NCBI GenBank assembly: GCA_021815525.1
Contig: JAKAGN010000159.1
Location: 1-6,528 of the forward strand
Source of the DNA: Deltaproteobacteria bacterium
GTDB lineage: Bacteria > Desulfobacterota > Desulfobacteria > Desulfobacterales > Desulfatibacillaceae
Direction: 5' to 3'
Length of the DNA: 6,528 bases
In this document: positions 1 through 6,253 of the stretch, piece after piece
Position numbering within the stretch: position 1 is the stretch's first letter
Layout of the letters: the number at the start of each line of letters is the position of its first letter
The notes under the pieces: generated by a model
The model's input: only the letters and a program-made list of their open reading frames with translations
Told to the model about the DNA's origin: nothing
Database searches by the model: none
Position numbers and translations under genes: made by a program

Positions 1-73
1 CTTGCGGCTCATCGCTTGTGATCGGCGTGGAGCGGGAGGGGTTGACTTATTTAAGGGAAATATTTTTGAAGTG

Positions 74-91
74 AAAAAAAAGGGGGGGGGG
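74..91. repeat. A8G10 homopolymer pair before a start codon
   Basis: Eight A (74-81) are followed by ten G (82-91), then one A and the ATG at 93. The AAGG junction (80-83) is a plausible Shine-Dalgarno core about 9 nt before that ATG, so changes in G-tract length would alter spacing. A GTG at 71 lies one nucleotide out of register with the ATG: a G9 tract would place it in frame and add seven codons. Homopolymer tracts of this length are classic slipped-strand (phase variation) sites and also classic sequencing-error sites; the sequence alone cannot separate the two. Confidence 0.85.
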
Positions 92-92
92 A

Positions 93-605
93 ATGAAAAA
101 AATTTTCATTTTTTTATTAATTATATCTGCCTTAATGGTAGTAAGCTATAGACAAGCATTGGCGCAGGGGACCACACCTCACGATTACCAATGTATTTTA
201 ACCAGTAATAACTATGAACAAAATTTGGCCTCTGAAAAAAAATCGAGCATAATTATGGCTAGAACGAAAAAGTCTGGGAAAGATGTAGCTAGTGGTCGTA
301 AAAAAAAGAAAAAATTGGAGTTGCTGGATGATGATAAATTCGCCAACCTGACTGCACGCCTGATAATTGCTGGTGGTAAGAGAACCAAGGAGGCTTTTTT
401 ACTCCAATTAATGATGTTCAGCGTATCAGATAACGAAGAATCAAAGGCTATACTGAAGGAATATGGTATAACTGATAAAGAGTTTAGTCAGGAATACGAT
501 AGGCGTATGTGGCCAAATAATGAGCTAAATGAACCTCTTCTTGCTAAAGTAACTCATCAAGTTGAAGTATTACTTGAACTTAAAAGATTACGCGAGCAGG
601 AATAG
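93..605 (+). CDS. Hypothetical lysine-rich protein, possibly exported
   Basis: I do not recognise the family of this 170-residue protein. Residues 1-24 look like a Sec signal peptide: KK at 2-3, a hydrophobic stretch of about 15 residues (4-18), then ALA at 22-24 before Gln25, a signal peptidase I-type site. Residues 25-54 are polar. A strongly basic segment follows (59-74, including KKKKK at 70-74), then an acidic DDD (79-81) and a probably helical, charged C-terminus (82-170) ending LKRLREQE. A single Cys (34) and a single Trp (140) are present. The start at 93 is chosen because the signal peptide reads in frame from it. In-frame ATGs at 135 and 255 (residues 15 and 55) are alternatives; a start at 255 would give a cytoplasmic basic protein but has no ribosome binding site that I can see. 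Codons are AT-rich, unlike every neighbour, and AAA-rich runs make the gene slippage-prone. An uninterrupted 170-codon frame at about 38% G+C is unlikely by chance, so it is probably real, with unknown function. Confidence 0.6.
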   Translation: MKKIFIFLLIISALMVVSYRQALAQGTTPHDYQCILTSNNYEQNLASEKKSSIIMARTKKSGKDVASGRKKKKKLELLDDDKFANLTARLIIAGGKRTKEAFLLQLMMFSVSDNEESKAILKEYGITDKEFSQEYDRRMWPNNELNEPLLAKVTHQVEVLLELKRLREQE

Positions 606-697
606 GTTCATAAAAGTAGTTTGCTCTTAATCTATGGCGATGCGAAACAAGCGAATCATTATGATCCATCCTATGTACAAGCTATCGTGTGGCCAGA

Positions 698-1897
698 TTA
701 TCCCTCCCCCAGCGCCCGCGCGAACAGCGTAACCGGATGCACCACCTTGTAGGGGCTGTGGGCCTCGATCTGCCACTTGCAGGTCTCGCAGTCCGTCACA
801 ACTATGTCCGGCGCGGCCTCCGCTATCTGGTCGAAGAGCCTCTCCCCCACGTCCCGGGCGATCTTGGCGTACTCCTTCTTGTATCCGTAAGTGCCCGAAA
901 GACCGCAGCATTCCGATGGAAGCAGCGTAAGCGACAGCCCCGGAATCCGCCGCAGAAGCTCCACGGTGTGCACCGCCCCGCCCACCCGGGAAAGATGGCA
1001 GGGCGCGTGGTAGGCCACCTTCAGGGCAAGCGGCGAAAGCGCGGGCGCGGCCCCGGCCGCAAGCTCCTCGCAGATGAAACGCGAGATGAAGCGGATACGC
1101 GGCGCCACCTTGCCGTTATCCACCGATAGGATGTTGGGGTACTCGTTAACGAGCGCGTAGGCGCACGACGAGGACGACACCACGATGGGCCGCCCGGGGC
1201 CGGCTGCCTTCTTCAGGGCCTCCACGTTGTGGATGGCGTTCTTCTTGGCCTTTCCTATGTAGCCGTTGGCGATCAAAGGCACCCCGCAGCACTTCTCGTC
1301 GCTTAGGGCCACGCCCCAGCCGAGCGCGTTCACGGATTTAACCACCGCGTTTCCAAGCTCGTGATCGAAGTAGTTCACGTAGCAGCCCGTGAAGTAGACG
1401 AGGCTCTTCTCGAAGCGCGCCTGCTCGTCGGCGCGTTTGCGGAACTTTGTCCGAAAGGCGCCCGAAGCGTAGCGGGGCATGTCCATGCTGGAGCTGATCC
1501 CGAAAACCGCGTCCATTCCCCACTTCACGGGCGGGGTCCCGGTAAGGGCGTTCACCAGGCGCGCGGCCTTGGTGGCGAGGGACCCGGCCAGGTCCGTGCG
1601 GCTCATGAAGAAGTCCCGGGGCCTTATGGAGCCCGACGCGTAGCGGTGCCGCGCGGCCTGGATGATGTCGGCGATCTTGACGTCCGAGGGGCAGACGATC
1701 TCGCAGCGCTTGCAGTTGGTGCAGTAAAAGAGGGTCTCGTCCACCAGCTCCGGGTTCTTGATCCTGAGACGCTCGGTGTCGGGCCCGGAGGCCTTGGGGC
1801 CCGGGTAGAGGGGCGTGACCCGCGCCACGGGGCAGTAGGCCGTGCACACGGTGCACTTTAAGCAGTGGTCGAAGCTTATGTTTTCGAGGTCGATCAT
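698..1897 (-). CDS. glpC: Anaerobic glycerol-3-phosphate dehydrogenase subunit C (Fe-S)
   Basis: This 399-residue protein closely follows E. coli GlpC (about 396 residues) from end to end. Its N-terminus holds two ferredoxin-like cysteine sets: C12, C15, C18, C22-P and C59, C62, C65, C69-P, the pattern of two [4Fe-4S] clusters. Between them is the family stretch YPGPKASGPD (31-40). The C-terminal half carries two CCG (heterodisulfide-reductase type) cysteine modules: C172 with CC at 203-204 and C245, and C300 with CC at 330-331 and DCETC at 369-373. There is no hydrophobic transmembrane helix, as known for GlpC, which is a peripheral membrane anchor. Its family role is to carry electrons from the GlpAB flavoproteins to the quinone pool during oxidation of glycerol-3-phosphate to dihydroxyacetone phosphate. 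It follows glpB after 48 nt; the ribosome binding site is weak (a GGA about 9-10 nt before ATG), but the start matches the family. The stop codon sits at the edge of the AT-rich island and no terminator is visible beyond it. Confidence 0.96.
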   Translation of the reverse strand: MIDLENISFDHCLKCTVCTAYCPVARVTPLYPGPKASGPDTERLRIKNPELVDETLFYCTNCKRCEIVCPSDVKIADIIQAARHRYASGSIRPRDFFMSRTDLAGSLATKAARLVNALTGTPPVKWGMDAVFGISSSMDMPRYASGAFRTKFRKRADEQARFEKSLVYFTGCYVNYFDHELGNAVVKSVNALGWGVALSDEKCCGVPLIANGYIGKAKKNAIHNVEALKKAAGPGRPIVVSSSSCAYALVNEYPNILSVDNGKVAPRIRFISRFICEELAAGAAPALSPLALKVAYHAPCHLSRVGGAVHTVELLRRIPGLSLTLLPSECCGLSGTYGYKKEYAKIARDVGERLFDQIAEAAPDIVVTDCETCKWQIEAHSPYKVVHPVTLFARALGEG

Positions 1898-1945
1898 GAA
1901 TGTCGTCCGATCCCGCGGGGGATTGGGCCGCCCGCGTCCGGTTTT

Positions 1946-3247
1946 CTATGACAGGGGCTGCCGCGAAAGGGCCATGATGCGGCCCGCGGCGAAATAGCCC
2001 GTGGCGATGGCCACCCCCGAGCCCGAGCCTTCCCTCACAGGGTTGTAGCCCGAAAGCACCGCGCCCGCGCAGAAGAGGTTCTTGACCTCCCGGCCCGAGG
2101 CGTCCGCGGGGTTCAAAGTCTCGTTGGTGGAAACCCCGAAGGAGAGGAAGGGGTGGCTCGCTGGGTCCAGAAAGCGCGGCGCGTACCAGGTGCTTCGGGG
2201 AAGCGTGCGGTCCACGGCGAGCCCTAAAACCGGCTCCGAAACCTCGTCCACGCGGCTTGAAAGCCCGCCGGAGAAGAAGCTTCCCGTGGCCAGCACGAAA
2301 AAGCGCGCGGAAAGCTCCGCCCCGCCGCCATGCCGGGTATTGACGGAAAGCAGCCGCCCGCCCTCCATGCGCCCGCCCGTCACGCGGTCGCCCGCGATAA
2401 AGACGCCTCCCTCGGCCGCGAAGCGCGATTTAAGGGCGTCATCGAGGCGCATCCCCAAAATGGAGGGCGGAAGCGTGGGCACCTCGTAAACGAGCTTGCC
2501 GGAAAGCTCCGCGAGCCTCTTTTCCGCGCCCCGCCGGGCCGAGACGCCAAGGAAGGCCGGCAGCGCCACGATGTCGGCCTCCGCCGCCCGGGCCTTGAGC
2601 TGGGCCGCCACGTCCTCGATGCGGCTTTCGGTGTCGAAGATGCGCGCGATGTCTATGGACCTAAGCTCCCGGGGGTTTTTGCCCGCAGGCGCGGCGGGGG
2701 GAAGGGTGAGGACCCCCGTCCTTATACGCCAGCCGGCGAACAGGCTGTTTTTCCTCAGGTTCACCGCGGCGAGCGCCGGGTGGAAGTCCCGGAAGCCCGC
2801 GAAGTTAAGGATGGAGAGGCGCTTCCTGGTCTCGAAGGTTTTTTTCACGAGGTCCGAGAAAACCCCCTCGGGCGAGAGGTAGGTGGCCTTGGTCCGCCCC
2901 AGCGCCGTGACGTGGAAGTGGTTCTGCGCCCCGTTGTCGCAGTAAGTGAGCCCGGCCTTTTCCACCTCCTCCTTGAAGAAGGCGAGCGCCGCCGTGAGGC
3001 TCTCCGCCCCCACCCGGGCGTAGGGATGCGATGGCCGCTTGGCCAGGAAGTCCGGCAGGGCTTCGAAGGGCGAGCGGATCAGCCTCCCGTCCGCTTGGGC
3101 TCCCAGGACGTCCACGCAGCCGGACGAAAAGTGGAGCGCGCTCATCCCGCCGCTGACGAGCGCCGTGGAAAGCCCGGCCCCGGCGCAGCGGATGCCCGCC
3201 GTAAGCCCGGCTATCCCGCCTCCGATTACGATGACGTCGTAGTTCAT
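1946..3247 (-). CDS. glpB: Anaerobic glycerol-3-phosphate dehydrogenase subunit B
   Basis: This is a 433-residue flavoprotein, slightly longer than E. coli GlpB (about 419). It opens with a dinucleotide-binding motif, VIVIGGGIAG (5-14), followed by the GlpB signature SALHFSSGCVDVLG (36-49). Near the C-terminus the segment NLFCAGAVLSGYNP (390-403) and the glycine-rich GSGSGVAIATG (408-418) correspond to the second half of the flavin fold. In the known GlpABC complex GlpB partners the FAD-bearing GlpA to oxidise sn-glycerol-3-phosphate and hands electrons to GlpC. The start is supported by AGAGG on the minus strand (3252-3256), 4 nt before ATG. glpC follows after 48 nt, so the two are almost certainly cotranscribed. 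The unusual point is upstream: the preceding gene is glmM, 112 nt away, where glpA is normally found. No clear promoter is visible in that gap, so transcription may come from readthrough past the 3281-3348 palindrome. Confidence 0.94.
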   Translation of the reverse strand: MNYDVIVIGGGIAGLTAGIRCAGAGLSTALVSGGMSALHFSSGCVDVLGAQADGRLIRSPFEALPDFLAKRPSHPYARVGAESLTAALAFFKEEVEKAGLTYCDNGAQNHFHVTALGRTKATYLSPEGVFSDLVKKTFETRKRLSILNFAGFRDFHPALAAVNLRKNSLFAGWRIRTGVLTLPPAAPAGKNPRELRSIDIARIFDTESRIEDVAAQLKARAAEADIVALPAFLGVSARRGAEKRLAELSGKLVYEVPTLPPSILGMRLDDALKSRFAAEGGVFIAGDRVTGGRMEGGRLLSVNTRHGGGAELSARFFVLATGSFFSGGLSSRVDEVSEPVLGLAVDRTLPRSTWYAPRFLDPASHPFLSFGVSTNETLNPADASGREVKNLFCAGAVLSGYNPVREGSGSGVAIATGYFAAGRIMALSRQPLS

Positions 3248-3280
3248 CCGGCCTCTTTACGAGGAGGGAAGGGGCTTGCG

Positions 3281-3348
3281 GGGGGAAGTGGCGGGGAGAA
3301 CCCTTTTTTGTAAAAAAAAGGGTGTCCCCGCCACATCCCTCTTCCCCC
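3281..3348. repeat. Long nested inverted repeat in the glmM-glpB gap
   Basis: Three stacked stem segments can be drawn. The outer is GGGGGAA (3281-3287) with TTCCCCC (3342-3348). The middle is GTGGCGGGGA (3288-3297) with TCCCCGCCAC (3325-3334). The inner is ACCCTTTTTT (3300-3309) with the last six of eight A plus GGGT (3314-3323). Small bulges are GA at 3298-3299, G at 3324 and seven unpaired bases at 3335-3341. The T and A runs form the apex rather than trailing the stem, so this is not a textbook intrinsic terminator. It may still fold in RNA and separate glmM from glpB expression, or be one copy of a dispersed intergenic palindrome family. Its symmetry is certain; its role is not. Confidence 0.85.
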
Positions 3349-3359
3349 ACGGCGCGTTC

Positions 3360-4706
3360 CTACGCGTTTTCGCCCAGGGCTTCGCGGACGGCGGAGGCTA
3401 TGTCCTCGGCGGCTTTTTGGGTTTCGTTCTGGGTGGGGCCTTCCACCATGACGCGGCAGACGGGCCGGGTGCCGGAGTAGCGCACCAGCACGCGGCCGTC
3501 GGCGCCCAGGCGTTGTTCCACCTCGGCAATGGCGGCGGAGACGCTTGGGAGGCTTTCCAGGGGTTCGCGGCGGGCCACCGGGACGTTCACGAGGACCTGG
3601 GGGAAGACCTCCATGAGGGCGGAAAGCTCGGAGAGCAGGAGGCCGCGGTCCTTGACGGCGGCGGTCACCATGAGGGCGGTCAGGACGCCGTCGCCGGTGG
3701 TGTGGCGGGGCAGGAAGATCATGTGGCCGGAGTCCTCGCCGCCTAAGGCCGCGCCGGTTTCCCGCATGGCCGCAAGGACGCGCCTGTCGCCCACGTCGGT
3801 GACCACGTGCTTTATTCCCATGCGGGCAAGGGCGCGCTTGAGGCCAAGGTTGCTCATGACGGTGGACACCACCGTGCGCCCGGAGAGCCGCCCCTTGTCC
3901 ATGAGGTGCCGGGCCAGGAGCACCAGGATGCCGTCGCCGGAAATCCTTTTTCCGGCCTCGTCCACGGCTATGGCGCGGTCGCCGTCGCCGTCGAAGGCGA
4001 AGCCCATGTGGGCCCCGCGTTTCCGCACCTCCTGCGAAAGCGCGGCGGTGTGCTGGCTTCCGCAGCCCTCGTTGATGTTGGTGCCGTCGGGCGCGGTTCC
4101 CAGCTCGTGGATTTCCGCGCCCAGGCTCCGGAAAACCGCGGGCGCGACCTTGTGGGTGGCGCCGTGGCCGCAGTCGATGACCAGGCGGAAGCCGGCCAGG
4201 GAAAAGCCCTGCGGCATGAGCCCCGTAAGGAATGCGGCGTAGCGGTCCCTTATCTCGTCGTCGGCGCGGCTCACGCCGCCCGTAAGGGCCGGGGGCTCCC
4301 ATTTCTCGAAGGCGAGCCGCTCGATCTCGTCCTCCGCGTCGTCTTCCAGCTTGAAGCCTCCGGCGTCGAAGAGCTTCACGCCGTTGTCCGGCCAGGGGTT
4401 GTGGGAGGCCGAGATGACGACGCCGAAGGCCGCGGACATGTCCCTGACCGCGAAGGCCACGCCGGGGGTGGGTATGACGCCCAGGAGCACGGCGTCGCAG
4501 CCCGCCGAGGCCGCGCCGGCGGCGGCGGCGGCCTCCAGCATGGCGCCGGAGACCCGCGTGTCGCGGCCGATCACGACGCGGCGGCCGGCCGCCGAGAAGG
4601 CCCGGGCCGCGGCCCGGCATATCTTCACCACCGTCTCGCAGTCCAGGGGCGCGGCGTTTGCCCGCCCGCGCACGCCGTCGGTGCCGAACAGCCTGTCATG
4701 GCTCAT
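3360..4706 (-). CDS. glmM: Phosphoglucosamine mutase GlmM
   Basis: This 448-residue protein is of standard GlmM length (about 445-450). It interconverts glucosamine-6-phosphate and glucosamine-1-phosphate in the cytoplasm, the step before GlmU on the way to UDP-GlcNAc for peptidoglycan and lipopolysaccharide. Landmarks in order are LFGTDGVRG (6-14); the active-site loop VISASHNP (97-104), with Ser101 the residue that carries the catalytic phosphate; the metal loop DGDGDR (239-244); the sugar-binding loop GGEDSGH (322-328); and the phosphate-binding tail RYSGTRPVCRVMVEG (409-423). The last contains SGTRP where SGTEP is the common form, a mild variant. The start at 4706 is fixed by the family N-terminus and by AAGGTG (4712-4717) on the minus strand, 5 nt upstream; the frame stays open further upstream but only inside the preceding gene. 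The start overlaps the stop of the radical SAM gene as ATGA, implying translational coupling. GlmS, GlmU, FolP or PdxJ genes are not nearby. Confidence 0.96.
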   Translation of the reverse strand: MSHDRLFGTDGVRGRANAAPLDCETVVKICRAAARAFSAAGRRVVIGRDTRVSGAMLEAAAAAGAASAGCDAVLLGVIPTPGVAFAVRDMSAAFGVVISASHNPWPDNGVKLFDAGGFKLEDDAEDEIERLAFEKWEPPALTGGVSRADDEIRDRYAAFLTGLMPQGFSLAGFRLVIDCGHGATHKVAPAVFRSLGAEIHELGTAPDGTNINEGCGSQHTAALSQEVRKRGAHMGFAFDGDGDRAIAVDEAGKRISGDGILVLLARHLMDKGRLSGRTVVSTVMSNLGLKRALARMGIKHVVTDVGDRRVLAAMRETGAALGGEDSGHMIFLPRHTTGDGVLTALMVTAAVKDRGLLLSELSALMEVFPQVLVNVPVARREPLESLPSVSAAIAEVEQRLGADGRVLVRYSGTRPVCRVMVEGPTQNETQKAAEDIASAVREALGENA

Positions 4707-6127
4707 GATTTCACCTTGTTGCGCCGGAAAAGAAACGGGGATGCGGCTATGAGCGCCCGCGCCCGGTCGAGGCCCGTGACCGAAAAGAAGCTCGCCAGGT
4801 AGCGGCCCACGATGCGGGGCCGCAGGTAGAAGCGCCGGTAGAACTCGCGGTGCTTGTCCACGAGCCGCGCGGCGGTCAGCCCGTAAGGCACGAAGACCGG
4901 GGCCCACATGTTGAAGCGGGCAAGGTCGCTTCCGTCCAGGGTTCCGTAGAGCCGGGCGTTTTTGAACTGCTCGCTTCCGGGAAGCGGCGTGTTGATGGTG
5001 ACCACCACGTCGGAAAGGTCCATGGAAAGGGCCTCCCTGACGGTCTTTTCCATGCTCTCCTCGGTCTCGCCCGGGTGCCCCAGCATGAAGAAGCCCTTGG
5101 TCTCGATTTTAAGCTCCCTGCACCAGGCCACCACCTGCCGGGCCTTTTCCAGGCTGATTTTCTTCCCGATTTTTTTCAGTATCTCCTGGTCCCCGGACTC
5201 GATGCCGAAGGAGACGTGCCACAGGCCCTTGTCCCGCATGAAGCGCAGAAACTCGCGGTCCACGGTGTTCACGCGGCTCATGCAGGTCCAGGGAAAGCTG
5301 ATGCCGCGGCCCTCCAGTATCTCGAAAAGCCTGTAGATTCGGTCGCGGCCCAGGGTGAAGGTGTCGTCCACGAAGGCGATCTCCCGCACCCCGTAGCTGC
5401 TGAACAGAAGCTCGATCTCCCTGGCTATGGACAAGGCGCTCCGCGGCCTGAACCTGCGCCCGAAGACCGAGCGGTCGCAGAAGGTGCAGCGGCCGGGGCA
5501 GCCGCGGCTCGTGATGACGTTGGCCACCGGCTTTTTTTTGTAGTTGCACGGCGGCGGGTTGTAGAGGGAAAAATCCCCCAACATGTCGTAGGCCGGGAAG
5601 GGAAGCTCATCCAGATCCATGATGGGCGGCCGCGCCGGGGTGCGGAAGGGCTTGCCGTTCTTGCGGAGCACCAGGCCCGCCACCTCCGAAAGATCGCCGC
5701 CCGCCGCGAGCACCGAAAGGGCCTCCGCGAAGGTGGCCTCGCCCTCGCCCACCACGCCGAAATCGAAAAGGGGCTCGGCCAGGGCCTCCTCCGGCGCGGC
5801 CGACACGTGGGGGCCGCCAAGGACCAGCACCGTCCCGGGCGCGGCCTTGCGCAGCGCGATGGCCAGCTCCCGCGCCCGGTTGAAGGCCAGCGTCGCCGCC
5901 GATATGCCCACCACGTCCGGCTTGAACTCGGCGGCCCTTTGCGCGCTCTGCCGCGTGGAAAGCTCGCGGGCCGCGGCGTCCAGAACGCCCACCTCATGCC
6001 CCGCCGCGCGCGTCGCCGCCGCCATGGAAAAAACCCCGAGGGGTATCTGCCGCCCGCCCGCGGCGCCTATGTCCGAGGAGTAGCGCTCCCGGTCCGTGAT
6101 GGGCGGATAGATGAAAAAAACGCGCAT
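4703..6127 (-). CDS. B12-binding-domain radical SAM protein (BchE-like), substrate unknown
   Basis: This 474-residue protein has the two-domain layout of the BchE/HpnJ-type class. Residues 1-140 form a cobalamin-binding Rossmann-like domain: FFIYPP at 4-9, PDVVGISA at 70-77, VLGGPHVSA at 102-110 and VVGEGEATF at 125-133. I see no DxHxxG cobalt-ligand motif, so any B12 would be bound without a protein histidine, as is usual in this class. The radical SAM domain starts with CPGRCTFC (210-217), the CxxxCxxC that ligates the [4Fe-4S] cluster that cleaves S-adenosylmethionine. FVDDTFT (252-258), GIESGDQE (308-315) and GHPGETEES (350-358) follow. The tail FYRRFYLRPRIV (429-440) also fits the class. 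Known members do methylations, ring closures and other C-C chemistry; the substrate here cannot be read from sequence. The start at 6127 is chosen because the B12 domain begins there and AAGGG lies 7 nt upstream; the open frame up to 6301 encodes low-complexity repeat sequence. It heads a probable operon with glmM. Confidence 0.92.
   Translation of the reverse strand: MRVFFIYPPITDRERYSSDIGAAGGRQIPLGVFSMAAATRAAGHEVGVLDAAARELSTRQSAQRAAEFKPDVVGISAATLAFNRARELAIALRKAAPGTVLVLGGPHVSAAPEEALAEPLFDFGVVGEGEATFAEALSVLAAGGDLSEVAGLVLRKNGKPFRTPARPPIMDLDELPFPAYDMLGDFSLYNPPPCNYKKKPVANVITSRGCPGRCTFCDRSVFGRRFRPRSALSIAREIELLFSSYGVREIAFVDDTFTLGRDRIYRLFEILEGRGISFPWTCMSRVNTVDREFLRFMRDKGLWHVSFGIESGDQEILKKIGKKISLEKARQVVAWCRELKIETKGFFMLGHPGETEESMEKTVREALSMDLSDVVVTINTPLPGSEQFKNARLYGTLDGSDLARFNMWAPVFVPYGLTAARLVDKHREFYRRFYLRPRIVGRYLASFFSVTGLDRARALIAASPFLFRRNKVKS
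4712..4717 (-). promoter_or_regulatory. Ribosome binding site of glmM
   Basis: AAGGTG on the minus strand lies 5 nt before the ATG at 4706. It sits inside the last codons of the radical SAM gene and supports 4706 over the upstream in-frame alternatives. Confidence 0.75.
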
Positions 6128-6134
6128 GGGCCAA

Positions 6135-6139
6135 CCCTT
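6135..6139 (-). promoter_or_regulatory. Ribosome binding site of the radical SAM gene
   Basis: AAGGG on the minus strand lies 7 nt before the ATG at 6127 and decides that start. It overlaps the end of a 30-nt repeat (6137-6166) and lies 14 nt downstream of that repeat's hairpin, so its accessibility could depend on leader folding. Confidence 0.65.
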
Positions 6140-6197
6140 TTTAAAAGCAAAAGCCGCCTCCGGCGGTCTTTTTAAAAGCAAAAGCTGCCTCCGGCGG
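6137..6197 (-). repeat. Two tandem 30-nt repeats, each a GC hairpin plus T-rich tail
   Basis: Copies lie at 6137-6166 and 6168-6197 (period 31) and differ at one base (C6155 versus T6186). Read on the minus strand, the gene-proximal copy has a CCGCC-GGA-GGCGG hairpin (6154-6166) followed by CTTTTGCTTTT, which resembles an intrinsic terminator. The distal copy has one mispair in the stem. Each hairpin also displays GGAGG, an ideal Shine-Dalgarno core, across loop and stem. Their position directly before the ribosome binding site suggests a leader-control role or a mobile intergenic repeat unit; neither is proven. Confidence 0.85.
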
Positions 6198-6220
6198 CCG
6201 GGGAGACTACGTCCCCCCGG
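6198..6220. repeat. Hairpin in the radical SAM leader
   Basis: CCGGGG (6198-6203) pairs with CCCCGG (6215-6220), and after an A-C mismatch GAC (6205-6207) pairs with GTC (6211-6213) around a TAC loop. This gives nine pairs in 23 nt. It abuts the 30-nt repeats, so the leader RNA could stack several stems. No T-tract follows directly on either strand. Confidence 0.65.
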
Positions 6221-6238
6221 ACCCCCGATAATGGCTCC

Positions 6239-6253
6239 GCGTGCTTCGCACGC
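6239..6253. repeat. Perfect 6-bp hairpin in the radical SAM leader
   Basis: GCGTGC (6239-6244) and GCACGC (6248-6253) surround a TTC loop. The heptamer GCTCCGC occurs three times here (6234-6240, 6252-6258, 6271-6277), giving the stretch a low-complexity repeat look typical of non-coding spacer DNA. Confidence 0.6.

Larger units (their letters stand above)
41..697. other. AT-rich island at left end
   Basis: From about position 41 to about 690 base composition drops sharply. A hand count over 121-600 gives about 38% G+C, whereas the first 40 bases and everything from about 700 onward are strongly GC-rich. The island holds one plus-strand gene (93-605) and a 92-nt convergent gap (606-697) before the glpC stop codon. 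In that gap I see only a small palindrome, ATCATTATGAT at 655-665, and no GC stem with a T-tract for either gene. No transposase, integrase, terminal inverted repeat or target-site duplication can be seen. The island ends almost exactly at the glpC stop codon, leaving glpC intact. Horizontal acquisition is the simplest reading; a contig-joining error is the alternative. Confidence 0.75.

Noticed and set aside
42..70. TTGACT at 42-47 as the -35 of a promoter for the orphan gene
   Set aside because: The best -10 (TATTTT at 61-66) is only 13 nt away, too close for a sigma70 promoter, and nothing suitable lies at 16-18 nt.
255..275. Resemblance of MARTKK to the histone H3 tail start
   Set aside because: A handful of matching basic residues in a lysine-rich stretch; the rest of the protein has nothing histone-like.
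2330..4802. Long plus-strand open frames across glpB and glmM, and similar frames over glpC and the radical SAM gene
   Set aside because: They are GC-driven shadows of well-identified minus-strand genes, arginine/proline/glycine-rich with no recognisable motifs.
4707..4907. N-terminal extension of the glmM frame
   Set aside because: It lies inside the radical SAM coding sequence and precedes the conserved GlmM N-terminus at 4706, which has its own ribosome binding site.
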